This document shows positions 31,519 to 37,892 of a stretch of DNA of 44,367 nt, piece after piece; position 1 is the stretch's first letter, and each line of letters begins with the position of its first letter. The position numbers and the translations under genes were made by a program. Under the pieces are notes generated by a model. It made no database searches. It was not told where the DNA came from and saw only the letters and a list, made by a program, of their open reading frames with translations. This DNA is from a virus, in IMG/VR virus record IMGVR_UViG_3300046006_004608, positions 1-44,367 of that record. One strand, written 5' to 3'.

Positions 31519-31544
31519 GATAAATGTATGTAAAAAATCTCGCC
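31519..31544 (-). promoter_or_regulatory. GKCA-class promoter
   Basis: GGCG then TACATTTATC at spacing 16, before the 132-aa gene. Confidence 0.6.
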
Positions 31545-31720
31545 TAATAAAAACAAGCTCCACTTTTTGCTTGACACCCCACTCTATATTCACGGCTCCA
31601 CTCAAAAAAACCATCTTCTCCCCTCACATTTGAAGGACTAGTCTGCGGGTAATTAGCTGGTTCACCCTCTACTCTAACGCCGTGTAAAAAATCAATCATG
31701 TAATTAATAAGTAAATTCAT
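31544..31720 (-). CDS. Hypothetical protein, 58 aa
   Basis: ATG at 31720 (MNLLINYMIDFLHGVRVEGEP), TAG at 31544. A hydrophobic N-terminal helix is followed by a polar, Gly/Arg-rich tail with two Cys (GCQAKSGACFY). The upstream longer reading includes the promoter. No family is recognised. Confidence 0.5.
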   Translation of the reverse strand: MNLLINYMIDFLHGVRVEGEPANYPQTSPSNVRGEDGFFEWSREYRVGCQAKSGACFY

Positions 31721-31733
31721 ATGTTTTAATTTG

Positions 31734-31759
31734 GATGAATATACGAAAAAAGTTCCGCC
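31734..31759 (-). promoter_or_regulatory. GKCA-class promoter overlapping a terminator
   Basis: GGCG (in the 3' arm of hairpin 31752-31783) then TATATTCATC at spacing 16; the spacer is the terminator's T6 run. Confidence 0.65.
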
Positions 31760-31783
31760 ACCCACCCATCGGGATGGCGGACC
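31746..31783 (-). terminator. Intrinsic terminator
   Basis: Minus-strand GTCCGCCA...TGGCGGAAC, 14-nt loop, then TTTTTT. Ends the AT-hook protein gene. Confidence 0.8.
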
Positions 31784-31797
31784 TTAGGCATTATTGA

Positions 31798-32139
31798 TTA
31801 AGCAGCCACTTCGGCTGCTACTTCATCTACCTTTTTAGTTGCTGGACGACCACGCTTAATAACCCCACCTGTTGCAACCCTAGCTGCTTGTGCTGCTAGT
31901 TTGGCTTGGCGAGCGCTTGTTTGAACTGATGGACGACCTCTTTGTACTTTACCACCTGCTGCTACACGAGCTTCTCTAGCTGCTAGACGCATCTGACGAG
32001 CCGAACCTGCTACTGTTGGACGACCTTTTGAACCTTTACCTGCTTCTTTACCTACTGTGCTAGGTGCTTTTACTGTTTCTACAGTTTCAATTTCGTCGTT
32101 AAATTCGATTACTACTGGAGTTGTGATTTTCTTTGCCAT
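31798..32139 (-). CDS. AT-hook-repeat protein, 113 aa
   Basis: Three GRP cores (KGRPTVAGSARQ, QRGRPSVQTSARQ, KRGRPATKK) are separated by about 30-residue units containing ARQxxLAAxxARVAxGG. RGRP is the AT-hook core, which inserts into the minor groove of AT-rich DNA. The composition is basic and Ala-rich, unlike other genes here. It probably coats or bridges AT-rich DNA, viral or host, in a nucleoid-protein-like way. The same module occurs in the 209-aa protein at 33197. Confidence 0.7.
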   Translation of the reverse strand: MAKKITTPVVIEFNDEIETVETVKAPSTVGKEAGKGSKGRPTVAGSARQMRLAAREARVAAGGKVQRGRPSVQTSARQAKLAAQAARVATGGVIKRGRPATKKVDEVAAEVAA

Positions 32140-32173
32140 AACCTTTGTTTTTATTATTTATTTATATTTGTGA

Positions 32174-32199
32174 TATGAATGTACTAAAAAAATTCGGAC
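32174..32199 (-). promoter_or_regulatory. GKCA-class promoter
   Basis: GTCC then TACATTCATA at spacing 16; the spacer contains a T7 run after CCGAA, so an upstream terminator may overlap it. Confidence 0.55.
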
Positions 32200-32209
32200 C
32201 GGACAAAAC

Positions 32210-32401
32210 CTATTCTGATTCGTCTTCAAATTCATCATCGATTATATTACAATATTCTTGGTAAATATCCCAACATAACTCAATCATTTGTTTACGTGCA
32301 TAAAACTCTGATTGACTCAAATCATCACTATCCATGTTAGCAAAACAATCTCTAAGGTCTCTAAGTGTGTTTTCGAATCTGCAATAAGACATGTTAGCCA
32401 T
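32210..32401 (-). CDS. Conserved phage protein (MSYCRFENT family), 63 aa
   Basis: MANMSYCRFENTLRDLRDC is a pattern I recognise from many small phage proteins without known function. Start may be M1 or M4 (MSYCRF). Helical and acidic (DDEFEDESE end), with four Cys spread along the chain. Single-gene unit with its own promoter. Confidence 0.65.
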   Translation of the reverse strand: MANMSYCRFENTLRDLRDCFANMDSDDLSQSEFYARKQMIELCWDIYQEYCNIIDDEFEDESE

Positions 32402-32419
32402 ACGTTTAATTTTTATTTG

Positions 32420-32445
32420 GATGAATATAATAACTAAGCTTCGCC
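32420..32445 (-). promoter_or_regulatory. GKCA-class promoter
   Basis: GGCG then TATATTCATC at spacing 16, just after the 56-aa gene stop. Confidence 0.6.
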
Positions 32446-32448
32446 CGG

Positions 32449-32619
32449 CTAAATTAATCCTTCAGATTTTAATTCGTTGATGTGTTCCTGTACAACACTA
32501 GGGTATTTAGTGGTCAACTGAACGGCCATTTGCTCGTCCATTCCAATTCGCTCTAGAATGTATTGAGTCGTTTCTCCATCAACATCTAGTTCTTTTAATG
32601 CGGAATCTTCTACAGTCAT
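32449..32619 (-). CDS. Hypothetical acidic protein, 56 aa
   Basis: ATG at 32619 (MTVEDSALKELDVDGETTQYI), TAG at 32449. The helix ERIGMDEQMAVQLTTKYPSVV resembles UBA-like three-helix bundles, but this is only a suggestion. Own promoter. No family is recognised. Confidence 0.55.
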   Translation of the reverse strand: MTVEDSALKELDVDGETTQYILERIGMDEQMAVQLTTKYPSVVQEHINELKSEGLI

Positions 32620-32638
32620 AATTTTTAATTTTATTTCG

Positions 32639-32665
32639 ATAAATGTACGTAAAAAAACTACGACA
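32639..32665 (-). promoter_or_regulatory. GKCA-class promoter
   Basis: CTGTCG then TACATTTATC at spacing 17, before the 56-aa gene. Confidence 0.55.
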
Positions 32666-32668
32666 GAA

Positions 32669-32872
32669 TTAATCTAGTTGTTGTTGAAGATAATCAATTA
32701 GTGTTTTTAATTCTACTTGATTTAATGTCATGTTAAAACCATCAACATCTAAATTCATAGTAAATTCAACTTTATTATCTTCATTTTTAGCTTCAATATC
32801 AAAAATATGAGTATCATCTTCACAATTTTGAAATGACAAACATTGTTTTTGATTAATAGTTTTTAAATTCAT
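32669..32872 (-). CDS. Hypothetical protein, 67 aa
   Basis: Beta-rich N-terminal two thirds (FDIEAKNEDNKVEFTMNLDV) and a C-terminal helix (LKTLIDYLQQQLD). Similar in plan to the neighbouring 73-aa protein, though not clearly homologous. It is a single-gene unit controlled by a hairpin-promoter. Confidence 0.6.
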   Translation of the reverse strand: MNLKTINQKQCLSFQNCEDDTHIFDIEAKNEDNKVEFTMNLDVDGFNMTLNQVELKTLIDYLQQQLD

Positions 32873-32885
32873 AATTTTTAATTTC

Positions 32886-32911
32886 GATAAATATACGAGA
32901 CCGGTTTTGAC
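32886..32911 (-). promoter_or_regulatory. GKCA-class promoter embedded in a hairpin
   Basis: GTCA sits in the loop and the first 3' stem base of the 32895-32920 hairpin; TATATTTATC follows at spacing 16, sharing its first T with the end of the stem. Confidence 0.75.
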
Positions 32912-32920
32912 CGATCTCGT
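32895..32920 (-). terminator. Long hairpin overlapping a promoter
   Basis: Minus-strand ACGAGATCGGT-CAAA-ACCGGTCTCGT, 11 bp with one T-G. It lies 12 nt past the stop of the 73-aa gene; instead of a T-run, the next -10 box follows. Confidence 0.75.
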
Positions 32921-32932
32921 ATATTATTTCAA

Positions 32933-33154
32933 CTATAGTCTAATTAATATATTAGAGTCTGTAACTTCATAATTTAAATTATTCTGTTTACAAAATTCAA
33001 TACATTCATCAATTAATACCTGATCATCATCATAACCTTCATTAATAGAAAACTCATAATGATCATCTACTTTAAAAACATACAATGTTTTATTGTTATC
33101 AGATAATTCAAAATAATTAGCATCTACGTTTTCTAATTCTGTAATTGTAATCAT
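32933..33154 (-). CDS. Hypothetical acidic protein, 73 aa
   Basis: MITITELENVDANYFELSDNN then strands (LYVFKVDDHYEFSIN) and a helix (VLIDECIEFCKQNN) ending in a short strand (VTDSNILIRL). A compact alpha/beta fold is likely. No family is recognised. Confidence 0.6.
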   Translation of the reverse strand: MITITELENVDANYFELSDNNKTLYVFKVDDHYEFSINEGYDDDQVLIDECIEFCKQNNLNYEVTDSNILIRL

Positions 33155-33167
33155 AATTTTTAATTTC

Positions 33168-33194
33168 GATAAATATACGTAAAATAATTATGAC
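33168..33194 (-). promoter_or_regulatory. GKCA-class promoter
   Basis: TTGTCA then TATATTTATC at spacing 17, immediately downstream of the AT-hook gene at 33197. Confidence 0.6.
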
Positions 33195-33196
33195 AA

Positions 33197-33826
33197 TCAA
33201 CGGTTTGATTTAGGTCGTCCGCGTTTACCTCTCGAACGTTTCTGTACAGCTGCTTTATCTGCTGCTCGCTGGTCAATCACTTCTGCTGAGAGCGCCGGAC
33301 GACCTCTTCTTCCACCGGTTGTTTTCGGTGTAGGTACTACTTTAGGTTCGGTACTCTTAGGTCGTCCGCGCTTTCCTCCACTACGCACTCCAGCTTCTAC
33401 CTTAAGTGCTGCTCTAGCGGCTTTAAGTGCTGGATCAATTGCTGGTCTACCACGTCGTCCACCTTTAGTAACCGCTTTATATACCTTATCACGTTTGCGT
33501 TCGCGTTTGCGTGCTTCCTTTTCCGCACGACGAGCCATCTTATCCAACATTTTCTTGTGCTGGAGTACCTGGGGATGAATGATGATCTGATCCAGGTCGT
33601 ATGAACGGATTCCTCCACTTACGTCAACAACTTCATATCCGCCGTTGGGGAATGTTGCTTTATCACCCGGCTCATAACGCTTCCATAGCTCAAAATATAA
33701 TTTCTTTTCATAAAAAAAAGGCGCTGGTAATACACGGATACCCTTCTCGGTTGCTAAAAACTCCTCATCAATCTCGTCGTATGCGAGGTATGTTCCGTAA
33801 TTCCATTGTTTTTCTATTACTTTCAT
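33197..33826 (-). CDS. AT-hook-repeat protein with N-terminal domain, 209 aa
   Basis: Residues 1-90 form a soluble domain (MKVIEKQWNYGTYLAYDEID... LYFELWKRYEPGDKATF). A very basic helix follows (ARRAEKEARKRERKRDKVY), then four AT-hook cores: GGRRGRPA, GGKRGRPK, GGRRGRPA and GKRGRPK. The first two are separated by about 30 residues, as in the 113-aa protein at 31798. It is probably a DNA-binding architectural protein with an effector or oligomerisation domain. The higher C and G use than in neighbours reflects Arg/Gly/Ala codons. Confidence 0.72.
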   Translation of the reverse strand: MKVIEKQWNYGTYLAYDEIDEEFLATEKGIRVLPAPFFYEKKLYFELWKRYEPGDKATFPNGGYEVVDVSGGIRSYDLDQIIIHPQVLQHKKMLDKMARRAEKEARKRERKRDKVYKAVTKGGRRGRPAIDPALKAARAALKVEAGVRSGGKRGRPKSTEPKVVPTPKTTGGRRGRPALSAEVIDQRAADKAAVQKRSRGKRGRPKSNR

Positions 33827-33840
33827 AACTATTAATTTTA

Positions 33841-33865
33841 ATGAATCTAATAAATAATTCCTGCC
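33841..33865 (-). promoter_or_regulatory. GKCA-class promoter
   Basis: GGCA then TAGATTCAT at spacing 16, before the AT-hook gene. It overlaps the stop of the 55-aa membrane gene. Confidence 0.55.
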
Positions 33866-34014
33866 CTAACAAAAAAATCCCATAGAAAAAAACACAGCCA
33901 TATTATAAAAAAAAACTGTATGACTTTCCACACTACGTTGAAGGGGAAGTGTTTTCGTAGTGAATATAACACTAATAATATTATGATGAGAATTGCTGTG
34001 GATTTACTTATCAT
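33847..34014 (-). CDS. Two-helix membrane protein, 55 aa
   Basis: Start at the ATG at 34014 (MISKSTAILIIILLVLYSL); the longer reading begins with TTG. Two transmembrane helices flank a basic loop (RKHFPF). The second is very aromatic (VIQFFFIIWLCFFLWDFF). Holin-like in size. No family is recognised. Confidence 0.55.
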   Translation of the reverse strand: MISKSTAILIIILLVLYSLRKHFPFNVVWKVIQFFFIIWLCFFLWDFFVRAGIIY

Positions 34015-34016
34015 GA

Positions 34017-34041
34017 TGTGAATGTACGACAAAACCTTGAC
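34017..34041 (-). promoter_or_regulatory. GKCA-class promoter
   Basis: GTCA then TACATTCAC at spacing 15, directly before the 55-aa membrane gene. Confidence 0.5.
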
Positions 34042-34344
34042 ATAACAAAAAAAATTTAGGTAAAAAAAATTAAAATTGGGGTGAAGTTACAAAAAAATCT
34101 TGACAAAAACAAATTTGGTTTAGCAAAAAAACTGCTAATCAATAAAAGTTTATTGCTTACCAATAAAAAAGTATTGCTTGTCGATAAAAAATGTGTGGAG
34201 TGGCGAGGAGAAATTAAAACTCTGCGCGACACCATCATCCACATACACAACAACATTCCATATACGCAACGCAACATAACAAAAACAGACGTGGTAAAAA
34301 ACCACATCCATTCATGTTATATTTGTTTTCCACACGTTAGCAGC
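34042..34344. other. Gene-poor AT-rich interval
   Basis: About 300 bases without a convincing gene. ORFs exist on both strands (34081-34374 plus from GTG; 34056-34307 minus), but neither has a promoter of either class. The interval holds the triple 21-bp repeat at 34132-34194 and many A-runs on the plus strand. It could be an origin or regulatory region. Confidence 0.4.
34132..34194. repeat. Three tandem 21-bp repeats
   Basis: Units at 34132-34152, 34153-34173 and 34174-34194 share the frame [CT]TGCTnnnCnATAAAAnnnnn. The copies are imperfect, directly adjacent and of equal length, as in iterons. Confidence 0.5.
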
Positions 34345-34367
34345 AAAAAAACGGCGCGTATAGGCGC
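34345..34367 (-). terminator. Probable intrinsic terminator
   Basis: Minus-strand GCGC-CTATAC-GCGC, then CG and TTTTTTT, 23 nt after the stop at 34390. The stem is only 4 bp, but all GC. Confidence 0.45.
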
Positions 34368-34389
34368 AAAATAAGTGCAAAAAAACGCG

Positions 34390-34557
34390 TTACTTAACAA
34401 AAGTGTATATTGCATTAGCAGCAAAAAAAGCGCAACTCGCCGTTGCAAGCATTAATTTTATTGTCACTCGTTTCTCTTCCATTCTATCATTTATCAACCA
34501 AGCTGCTAACAAACAAATCCATCCTAACGCAAATACAATTAATGTTCCATTACTCAT
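34390..34557 (-). CDS. Two-helix membrane protein, 55 aa
   Basis: Start at the ATG at 34557 (MSNGTLIVFALGWICLLAAWL). Two transmembrane helices around a charged loop (NDRMEEKRVTIK); the second is LMLATASCAFFAANAIYTF. The ATG overlaps the TGA of the 38-aa membrane peptide gene (ATGA), so the pair may act together. Confidence 0.6.
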   Translation of the reverse strand: MSNGTLIVFALGWICLLAAWLINDRMEEKRVTIKLMLATASCAFFAANAIYTFVK

Positions 34558-34670
34558 AATATAATTTTTATAATTAAACTTAATATATTTAAACCAATTA
34601 CTATCGACACAAAACACATTGTTACATAAAAACCTATATCTTCAATTTGATGTAGTCGTTTATTTCTCAT
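34554..34670 (-). CDS. Membrane micropeptide, 38 aa
   Basis: ATG at 34670, TGA at 34554. A basic N-terminus (MRNKRLHQIEDIGF) is followed by one transmembrane helix (YVTMCFVSIVIGLNILSLII). It is coupled to the downstream 55-aa membrane gene by ATGA overlap and begins 3 nt after the preceding gene's stop. Confidence 0.5.
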   Translation of the reverse strand: MRNKRLHQIEDIGFYVTMCFVSIVIGLNILSLIIKIIL

Positions 34671-34673
34671 TTG

Positions 34674-34859
34674 TTATTTTGATTTATAACGTGTCATTAT
34701 TTCCCCGTCATATTCCACTGTAATAGTTTTGCTGGGTGTATCTTTATGTTTATCTATCTCCCCGTTTATTTTATTTAGTACTTCATCTACGCTATCTAAT
34801 TTGGCTTCTATTCTATCCAACGCTGCGTTGATTCTATCAATTGCTTCTTGTTCTGTCAT
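34674..34859 (-). CDS. Coiled-coil protein, 61 aa
   Basis: The N-terminal two thirds is one coiled coil (AIDRINAALDRIEAKLDSVDEVLNKI), followed by a short strand (TITVEYDGEIMTRY). The heptad repeat is clear. It is upstream of two membrane peptide genes in the same unit. Confidence 0.6.
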   Translation of the reverse strand: MTEQEAIDRINAALDRIEAKLDSVDEVLNKINGEIDKHKDTPSKTITVEYDGEIMTRYKSK

Positions 34860-34862
34860 ATA

Positions 34863-35054
34863 TTATTTATTTATTTCTGTTTTGAATGGACGTGTATATA
34901 CATTGTTTTCTTTCATCCAATCTATTACACTCAAGGTAACACTACCTCTAAGCCAATCCACATCATTAGTGTCGGCATCAAATAACTCTTTAGCTGTTTT
35001 CTCTAATTCATTAATATCATCCCAATCTAATGCTAAATATGCTTTTGGTTCCAT
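34863..35054 (-). CDS. Hypothetical protein, 63 aa
   Basis: MEPKAYLALDWDDINELEKTAKELFDADTN then a Trp-containing helix (DVDWLRGSVTLSVIDWMKENN). Acidic and soluble. Packed 3 nt from the coiled-coil gene. No family is recognised. Confidence 0.55.
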   Translation of the reverse strand: MEPKAYLALDWDDINELEKTAKELFDADTNDVDWLRGSVTLSVIDWMKENNVYTRPFKTEINK

Positions 35055-35069
35055 AATTTATTTTAATAG

Positions 35070-35219
35070 TTAGGATTTAATCAATTCCGTCACGTGTTGT
35101 GTTATGGTCATTCCAATTCCGTTTTTCATTTCAAATGTTATTAAATTATCCTTAACGCTAATAACTTTATATGGACCACCCACCTTTGTTGTTATTATAT
35201 CTCCAGCTGCTATATTCAT
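35070..35219 (-). CDS. Small beta-barrel-like protein, 49 aa
   Basis: ATG at 35219, TAA at 35070. MNIAAGDIITTKVGGPYKVISVKDNLITFEM, then a helix TQHVTELIKS. The pattern of five short strands with GD at the start and GGP resembles SH3-like or KOW-like small barrels. Its TAA is followed by the ATG of the 63-aa gene 16 nt downstream. Function unknown. Confidence 0.55.
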   Translation of the reverse strand: MNIAAGDIITTKVGGPYKVISVKDNLITFEMKNGIGMTITQHVTELIKS

Positions 35220-35220
35220 G

Positions 35221-35412
35221 TTATTTATTATTAATTAACATTTCTGCTATCTTATCACGACTCGCTTCAATCTGTTTTTCTATATTATCTACTCTAGCAT
35301 TTAAATAACCAATTGTGAACCCATTAATCCAAAAATACTTATCATTCTCATCACAACCCTGACATCCTTCCCAAGCGTTTTCTGCTAATTGTTTTATTTC
35401 TTCTACTTTCAT
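35221..35412 (-). CDS. Hypothetical protein, 63 aa
   Basis: A helical protein with a CQGC pair (EGCQGCDENDKYFWINGF). A C-terminal coiled coil follows (RVDNIEKQIEASRDKIAEML). It overlaps the 82-aa gene upstream by 4 nt. No family is recognised. Confidence 0.6.
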   Translation of the reverse strand: MKVEEIKQLAENAWEGCQGCDENDKYFWINGFTIGYLNARVDNIEKQIEASRDKIAEMLINNK

Positions 35413-35657
35413 TGTGTTTCAATTTCTTTTTTAATATCTCCTATTGTGTATATTCCCTCCTGTCCATTATCTAAAGCATATACTTTTGTATCATCAGATA
35501 ATTTATATGCTAAAGGACTACTAAGATAAATTTTACCTCCGTTACTCCTAAATGCTACAGGCCAAAAAAAATCCTCGCTAATGTAATCAAATATTCCATT
35601 TTCATCACCTAGCTGAATTTCTACTTCTCGTCTTGCTATTCCAAATTTGGTACTCAT
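35409..35657 (-). CDS. Hypothetical protein, 82 aa
   Basis: Mostly beta (FGIARREVEIQLGDENGIFDYISED; KIYLSSPLAYKL; TKVYALDNGQEGIYTIGDI). No Cys. It overlaps both neighbours by 4 nt. No family is recognised. Confidence 0.6.
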   Translation of the reverse strand: MSTKFGIARREVEIQLGDENGIFDYISEDFFWPVAFRSNGGKIYLSSPLAYKLSDDTKVYALDNGQEGIYTIGDIKKEIETQ

Positions 35658-35887
35658 AGTTTATTTATTTCTTCTTTAACTTGTAACCAATAATTCAAAT
35701 ACATTGGATGTGGTGTGTAATATTCGGATCCGTTCCCCCATTTAGTATCATTAAATGAGCTATCATCTTCTCTACTTTCAATTATTTCATCAACAACGAT
35801 ATTACAGCATTGTTTGATAGTCTTGATGTACAATGGAATACCATAAAACTTGTTATAAATCTCAATAGCTTTTTCCTGTGGTGTCAT
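35654..35887 (-). CDS. MTPxEKA family protein, copy 3 of 3
   Basis: Start at the ATG at 35887 (MTPQEKAIEIYNKFYG); the longer reading overlaps the upstream gene. It shares its plan with 36080-36289 and 36286-36495: MTPxEKA helix, then KQCxxIxVDEI, then YWxQVKxEIN. This copy carries a longer insert before the final helix. The family recurs in Bacteroidota phages; function unknown. Confidence 0.65.
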   Translation of the reverse strand: MTPQEKAIEIYNKFYGIPLYIKTIKQCCNIVVDEIIESREDDSSFNDTKWGNGSEYYTPHPMYLNYWLQVKEEINKL

Positions 35888-35888
35888 A

Positions 35889-36083
35889 TTAATATTCCCG
35901 TTTTGGTATAAATTTTTCAACTGATATAATATACTCTTCTGATATAAATGATTTACTATTTACCTGATGCTCATGTATCTTATTAATAATATCTAATATA
36001 TGTTGTTTAGCTTGCCCCTCAATAATCTTATACTCATCTGTATACTCTAATTCTATATCTGCTGTTTTAATTTTTAGTGTCAT
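35889..36083 (-). CDS. Hypothetical protein, 64 aa
   Basis: MTLKIKTADIELEYTDEYK is a strand pair, then a helix (QHILDIINKIHEH). It lies between MTPxEKA copies 2 and 3, with 1-4 nt overlaps or gaps. No family is recognised. Confidence 0.55.
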   Translation of the reverse strand: MTLKIKTADIELEYTDEYKIIEGQAKQHILDIINKIHEHQVNSKSFISEEYIISVEKFIPKREY

Positions 36084-36289
36084 ATATTATTTATTTCGGT
36101 TTTTACTTGTTCCCAATACGTCCAACTTGCGCCATAATCAGTAGGTGTACTTACAATAGTTGATAGTATCTCATCCACTGCAATTAATGCGCATTGTTTA
36201 GCTAATCCTTTATGAAACCAATTGTAATTTGGTTCTTGTAATCTTAAATATTTTAAAACTAACTCTTCTGCTTTTTCTTTTGGTGTCAT
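36080..36289 (-). CDS. MTPxEKA family protein, copy 2 of 3
   Basis: 69 aa: MTPKEKAEELVLKYLRLQ, then LAKQCALIAVDEILS, then SWTYWEQVKTEINNI. Helical and soluble. It overlaps copy 1 by 4 nt (ATGA), so the tandem copies are translationally coupled. Confidence 0.65.
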   Translation of the reverse strand: MTPKEKAEELVLKYLRLQEPNYNWFHKGLAKQCALIAVDEILSTIVSTPTDYGASWTYWEQVKTEINNI

Positions 36290-36495
36290 ATATTTTCTAA
36301 TATTTGTTTTACTTCAACCCAAAATGAATAACCACGATCCGCACCCATATACCCTAATATCTCATTACAAGTTTCAATTGCTTGGCGTTTAGCAATACCT
36401 TTACGTTCATCCACTGGTAGCTTATATCCTGTTTCTGCTAATATTATTATCTCATTCATTGAGATTAACTTATTTGCTTTTTCTTGTGCTGTCAT
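36286..36495 (-). CDS. MTPxEKA family protein, copy 1 of 3
   Basis: 69 aa: MTAQEKANKLISMNEII, then IAKRQAIETCNEILG, then YSFWVEVKQILENI. The most diverged of the three copies and the first gene after the promoter at 36515-36540. Confidence 0.65.
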   Translation of the reverse strand: MTAQEKANKLISMNEIIILAETGYKLPVDERKGIAKRQAIETCNEILGYMGADRGYSFWVEVKQILENI

Positions 36496-36514
36496 ACTTT
36501 AATTTTTTTATTTG

Positions 36515-36540
36515 ATTGAATATATGACCCTAACCTCGCC
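36515..36540 (-). promoter_or_regulatory. GKCA-class promoter
   Basis: GGCG then TATATTCAAT at spacing 16, before MTPxEKA copy 1. GGCG is the 3' arm of a small CGCC-TAAAT-GGCG hairpin that includes the stop codon of the upstream gene. Confidence 0.6.
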
Positions 36541-36542
36541 AT

Positions 36543-36737
36543 TTAGGCGAATTTCATTTCTAATGCGGTTTCTACTTTCTTATAGTTACCCGCTTTCAAA
36601 TCTGAATTATATTCTTTAAGAGTATTCAACACTGTTTCTTCGGCTGCTTTAATAGTAATCCCTTTCATCATCAATATCTTACAACATTTATCTGCCATTA
36701 TGTAAATCTGATGTAATCCGTTTGGTAATTGGTTCAT
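36543..36737 (-). CDS. Hypothetical helical protein, 64 aa
   Basis: Mostly helical (LHQIYIMADKCCKILMMKG; IKAAEETVLNTLKEYN), with a CC pair and a Lys-rich end. The stop is within a short hairpin (36537-36549). No family is recognised. Confidence 0.6.
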   Translation of the reverse strand: MNQLPNGLHQIYIMADKCCKILMMKGITIKAAEETVLNTLKEYNSDLKAGNYKKVETALEMKFA

Positions 36738-36750
36738 ATTTTTTTATTTG

Positions 36751-36776
36751 TATGAATATATGATCTTAATCTTGAC
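36751..36776 (-). promoter_or_regulatory. GKCA-class promoter
   Basis: CTGTCA then TATATTCATA at spacing 16, before the 64-aa gene. Confidence 0.6.
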
Positions 36777-36786
36777 AGTCGTATAT

Positions 36787-37017
36787 CTAGAAGGATAAAT
36801 CGTAATCATTAATCACATCATCAAATAACACCCACTTATCATCTATTAATACCTTACATTCTCCACTAATATTTGCTATACCTAGAAAGCCATATCCTTC
36901 ACATATTATGGGTAGCCACTCACCTTCATTTAACTTCTTGCACTCTTCAATAACATCAAAGTCATAAGGCATTTCGGGATCATTTTGATCACACCATTGT
37001 TTACTAAAGTCAGCCAT
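36787..37017 (-). CDS. Hypothetical protein, 76 aa
   Basis: An acidic, aspartate/tryptophan-rich N-terminus (FSKQWCDQNDPEMPYDFDVIEEC) leads into a beta region (WLPIICEGYGFLGIANISGECKVLID). A small SH3-like or beta-barrel fold is possible. No family is recognised. Confidence 0.55.
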   Translation of the reverse strand: MADFSKQWCDQNDPEMPYDFDVIEECKKLNEGEWLPIICEGYGFLGIANISGECKVLIDDKWVLFDDVINDYDLSF

Positions 37018-37023
37018 AGTTAT

Positions 37024-37095
37024 TTATTTTTGATTAATTCTACGAACATTTTCATTGATAGCATAAAGCAAAATAGCAATAACAATATACATCAT
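37024..37095 (-). CDS. Membrane micropeptide, 23 aa
   Basis: ATG at 37095, TAA at 37024. MMYIVIAILLYAINENVRRI is one short membrane helix with a basic C-terminus. The support is its position: it directly follows a hairpin-promoter and the standard A/T-rich leader of this region. Confidence 0.4.
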   Translation of the reverse strand: MMYIVIAILLYAINENVRRINQK

Positions 37096-37109
37096 AACTT
37101 ATTTATTTA

Positions 37110-37136
37110 GATGAAGGTAGGCGGCTTAAAGCCGCC
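37110..37136 (-). promoter_or_regulatory. GKCA-class promoter embedded in a hairpin
   Basis: GGCG then TACCTTCATC at spacing 17. The hairpin 37116-37140 covers GGCG and the spacer. Confidence 0.55.
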
Positions 37137-37140
37137 CACC
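37116..37140 (-). terminator. Hairpin after the 128-aa gene
   Basis: Minus-strand GGTGGGCGGCT-TTA-AGCCGCCTACC, 11 bp with one G-U, which fits function in minus-strand RNA. It overlaps the next promoter. Confidence 0.7.
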
Positions 37141-37148
37141 AAATTTAT

Positions 37149-37535
37149 CTAGCAACCACAATCGTCTTCATTAAGATTTTTAAACCAATCTTGGATAGAT
37201 GCTTCAACTGTTTCTTGGATATTATCGTAATGTAAATCAACACTATCAAGTTCTACCTCTCTACAATTTATACTCAAATCATAATCATAAATAGCATCAA
37301 CACCCATGTCTTTTATATCATCCGTAACTGCTTGTATTAATAAATCGAGTTGTTCAGTTGTAAAAATTACCTTACTATCATTCACAACATTTTTTTCATC
37401 TATAAAATCTTTAAGAGTAGTTTCAAGATCCCTAAGTACTTTAATTACATCACATTTAGTATACAATGATGGAAATGAACTGTCTACGATGTGTACTGCT
37501 TGGTCAAATTCTGCGATAAGTGTTGATTTTTTCAT
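37149..37535 (-). CDS. Hypothetical acidic protein, 128 aa
   Basis: Two helical parts: LIAEFDQAVHIVDSSFPSLYTKCDVIKVLRDLETTL, read in parts, and TEQLDLLIQAVTDDIKDM. An acidic end with ASIQDWFKNLNEDDCGC. Asp/Val-rich, with three Cys. No membrane segment. No family is recognised. Confidence 0.6.
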   Translation of the reverse strand: MKKSTLIAEFDQAVHIVDSSFPSLYTKCDVIKVLRDLETTLKDFIDEKNVVNDSKVIFTTEQLDLLIQAVTDDIKDMGVDAIYDYDLSINCREVELDSVDLHYDNIQETVEASIQDWFKNLNEDDCGC

Positions 37536-37559
37536 AACTTTTATTTTATTTTTTATTTA

Positions 37560-37585
37560 TATGAATATAATACCTTTACTCTGCC
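37560..37585 (-). promoter_or_regulatory. GKCA-class promoter
   Basis: GGCA then TATATTCATA at spacing 16, before the 128-aa gene. Its GGCAGAGTAAAG start is identical to the promoter at 37893. Confidence 0.6.
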
Positions 37586-37588
37586 TAT

Positions 37589-37873
37589 TTAATTTACTAA
37601 CTCTTTTATTTTAGCTACCCAAGCAGTTATATCTTCAACAAATTGCTTTGCTCGCTCTATAGTCTTAGTATAAGCAAAGAACTGACAATATTCAGAATCA
37701 AAGTCAATGCCTGAGCAATCAATGTGTTTTTGAATATACTCTTCAAGATCATATGCACCATCAAATTCTCTGAATCGATACTCCTTGGCTAGATTGCCTG
37801 TAATAGTGTACTCTTCTTTATCTTCATCTAACTTGAAAATGGTTAAACCAATTGGATAATTAATGTCTTGCAT
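37589..37873 (-). CDS. Hypothetical protein, 94 aa
   Basis: N-terminal strands (YPIGLTIFKLDEDKEEYTITG) and helices (LEEYIQKHIDC; TIERAKQFVEDITAWVAKIKEL). Acidic and soluble. Own promoter. No family is recognised. Confidence 0.6.
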   Translation of the reverse strand: MQDINYPIGLTIFKLDEDKEEYTITGNLAKEYRFREFDGAYDLEEYIQKHIDCSGIDFDSEYCQFFAYTKTIERAKQFVEDITAWVAKIKELVN

Positions 37874-37892
37874 AACTTTTATTTTTTGTTTA

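Noticed and set aside
32933-33154. Homology between the 67-aa and 73-aa proteins as a duplication
   Set aside because: Both have strand-then-helix plans, but residues do not align well enough by eye.
34132-34194. CRISPR array
   Set aside because: Three imperfect 21-bp units are directly adjacent with no spacers and no cas genes nearby.
34081-34374. Plus-strand ORF of 97 codons
   Set aside because: It starts with GTG, has no promoter match and is built partly of the 21-bp repeat, so it was kept only as a possibility within the gene-poor interval.
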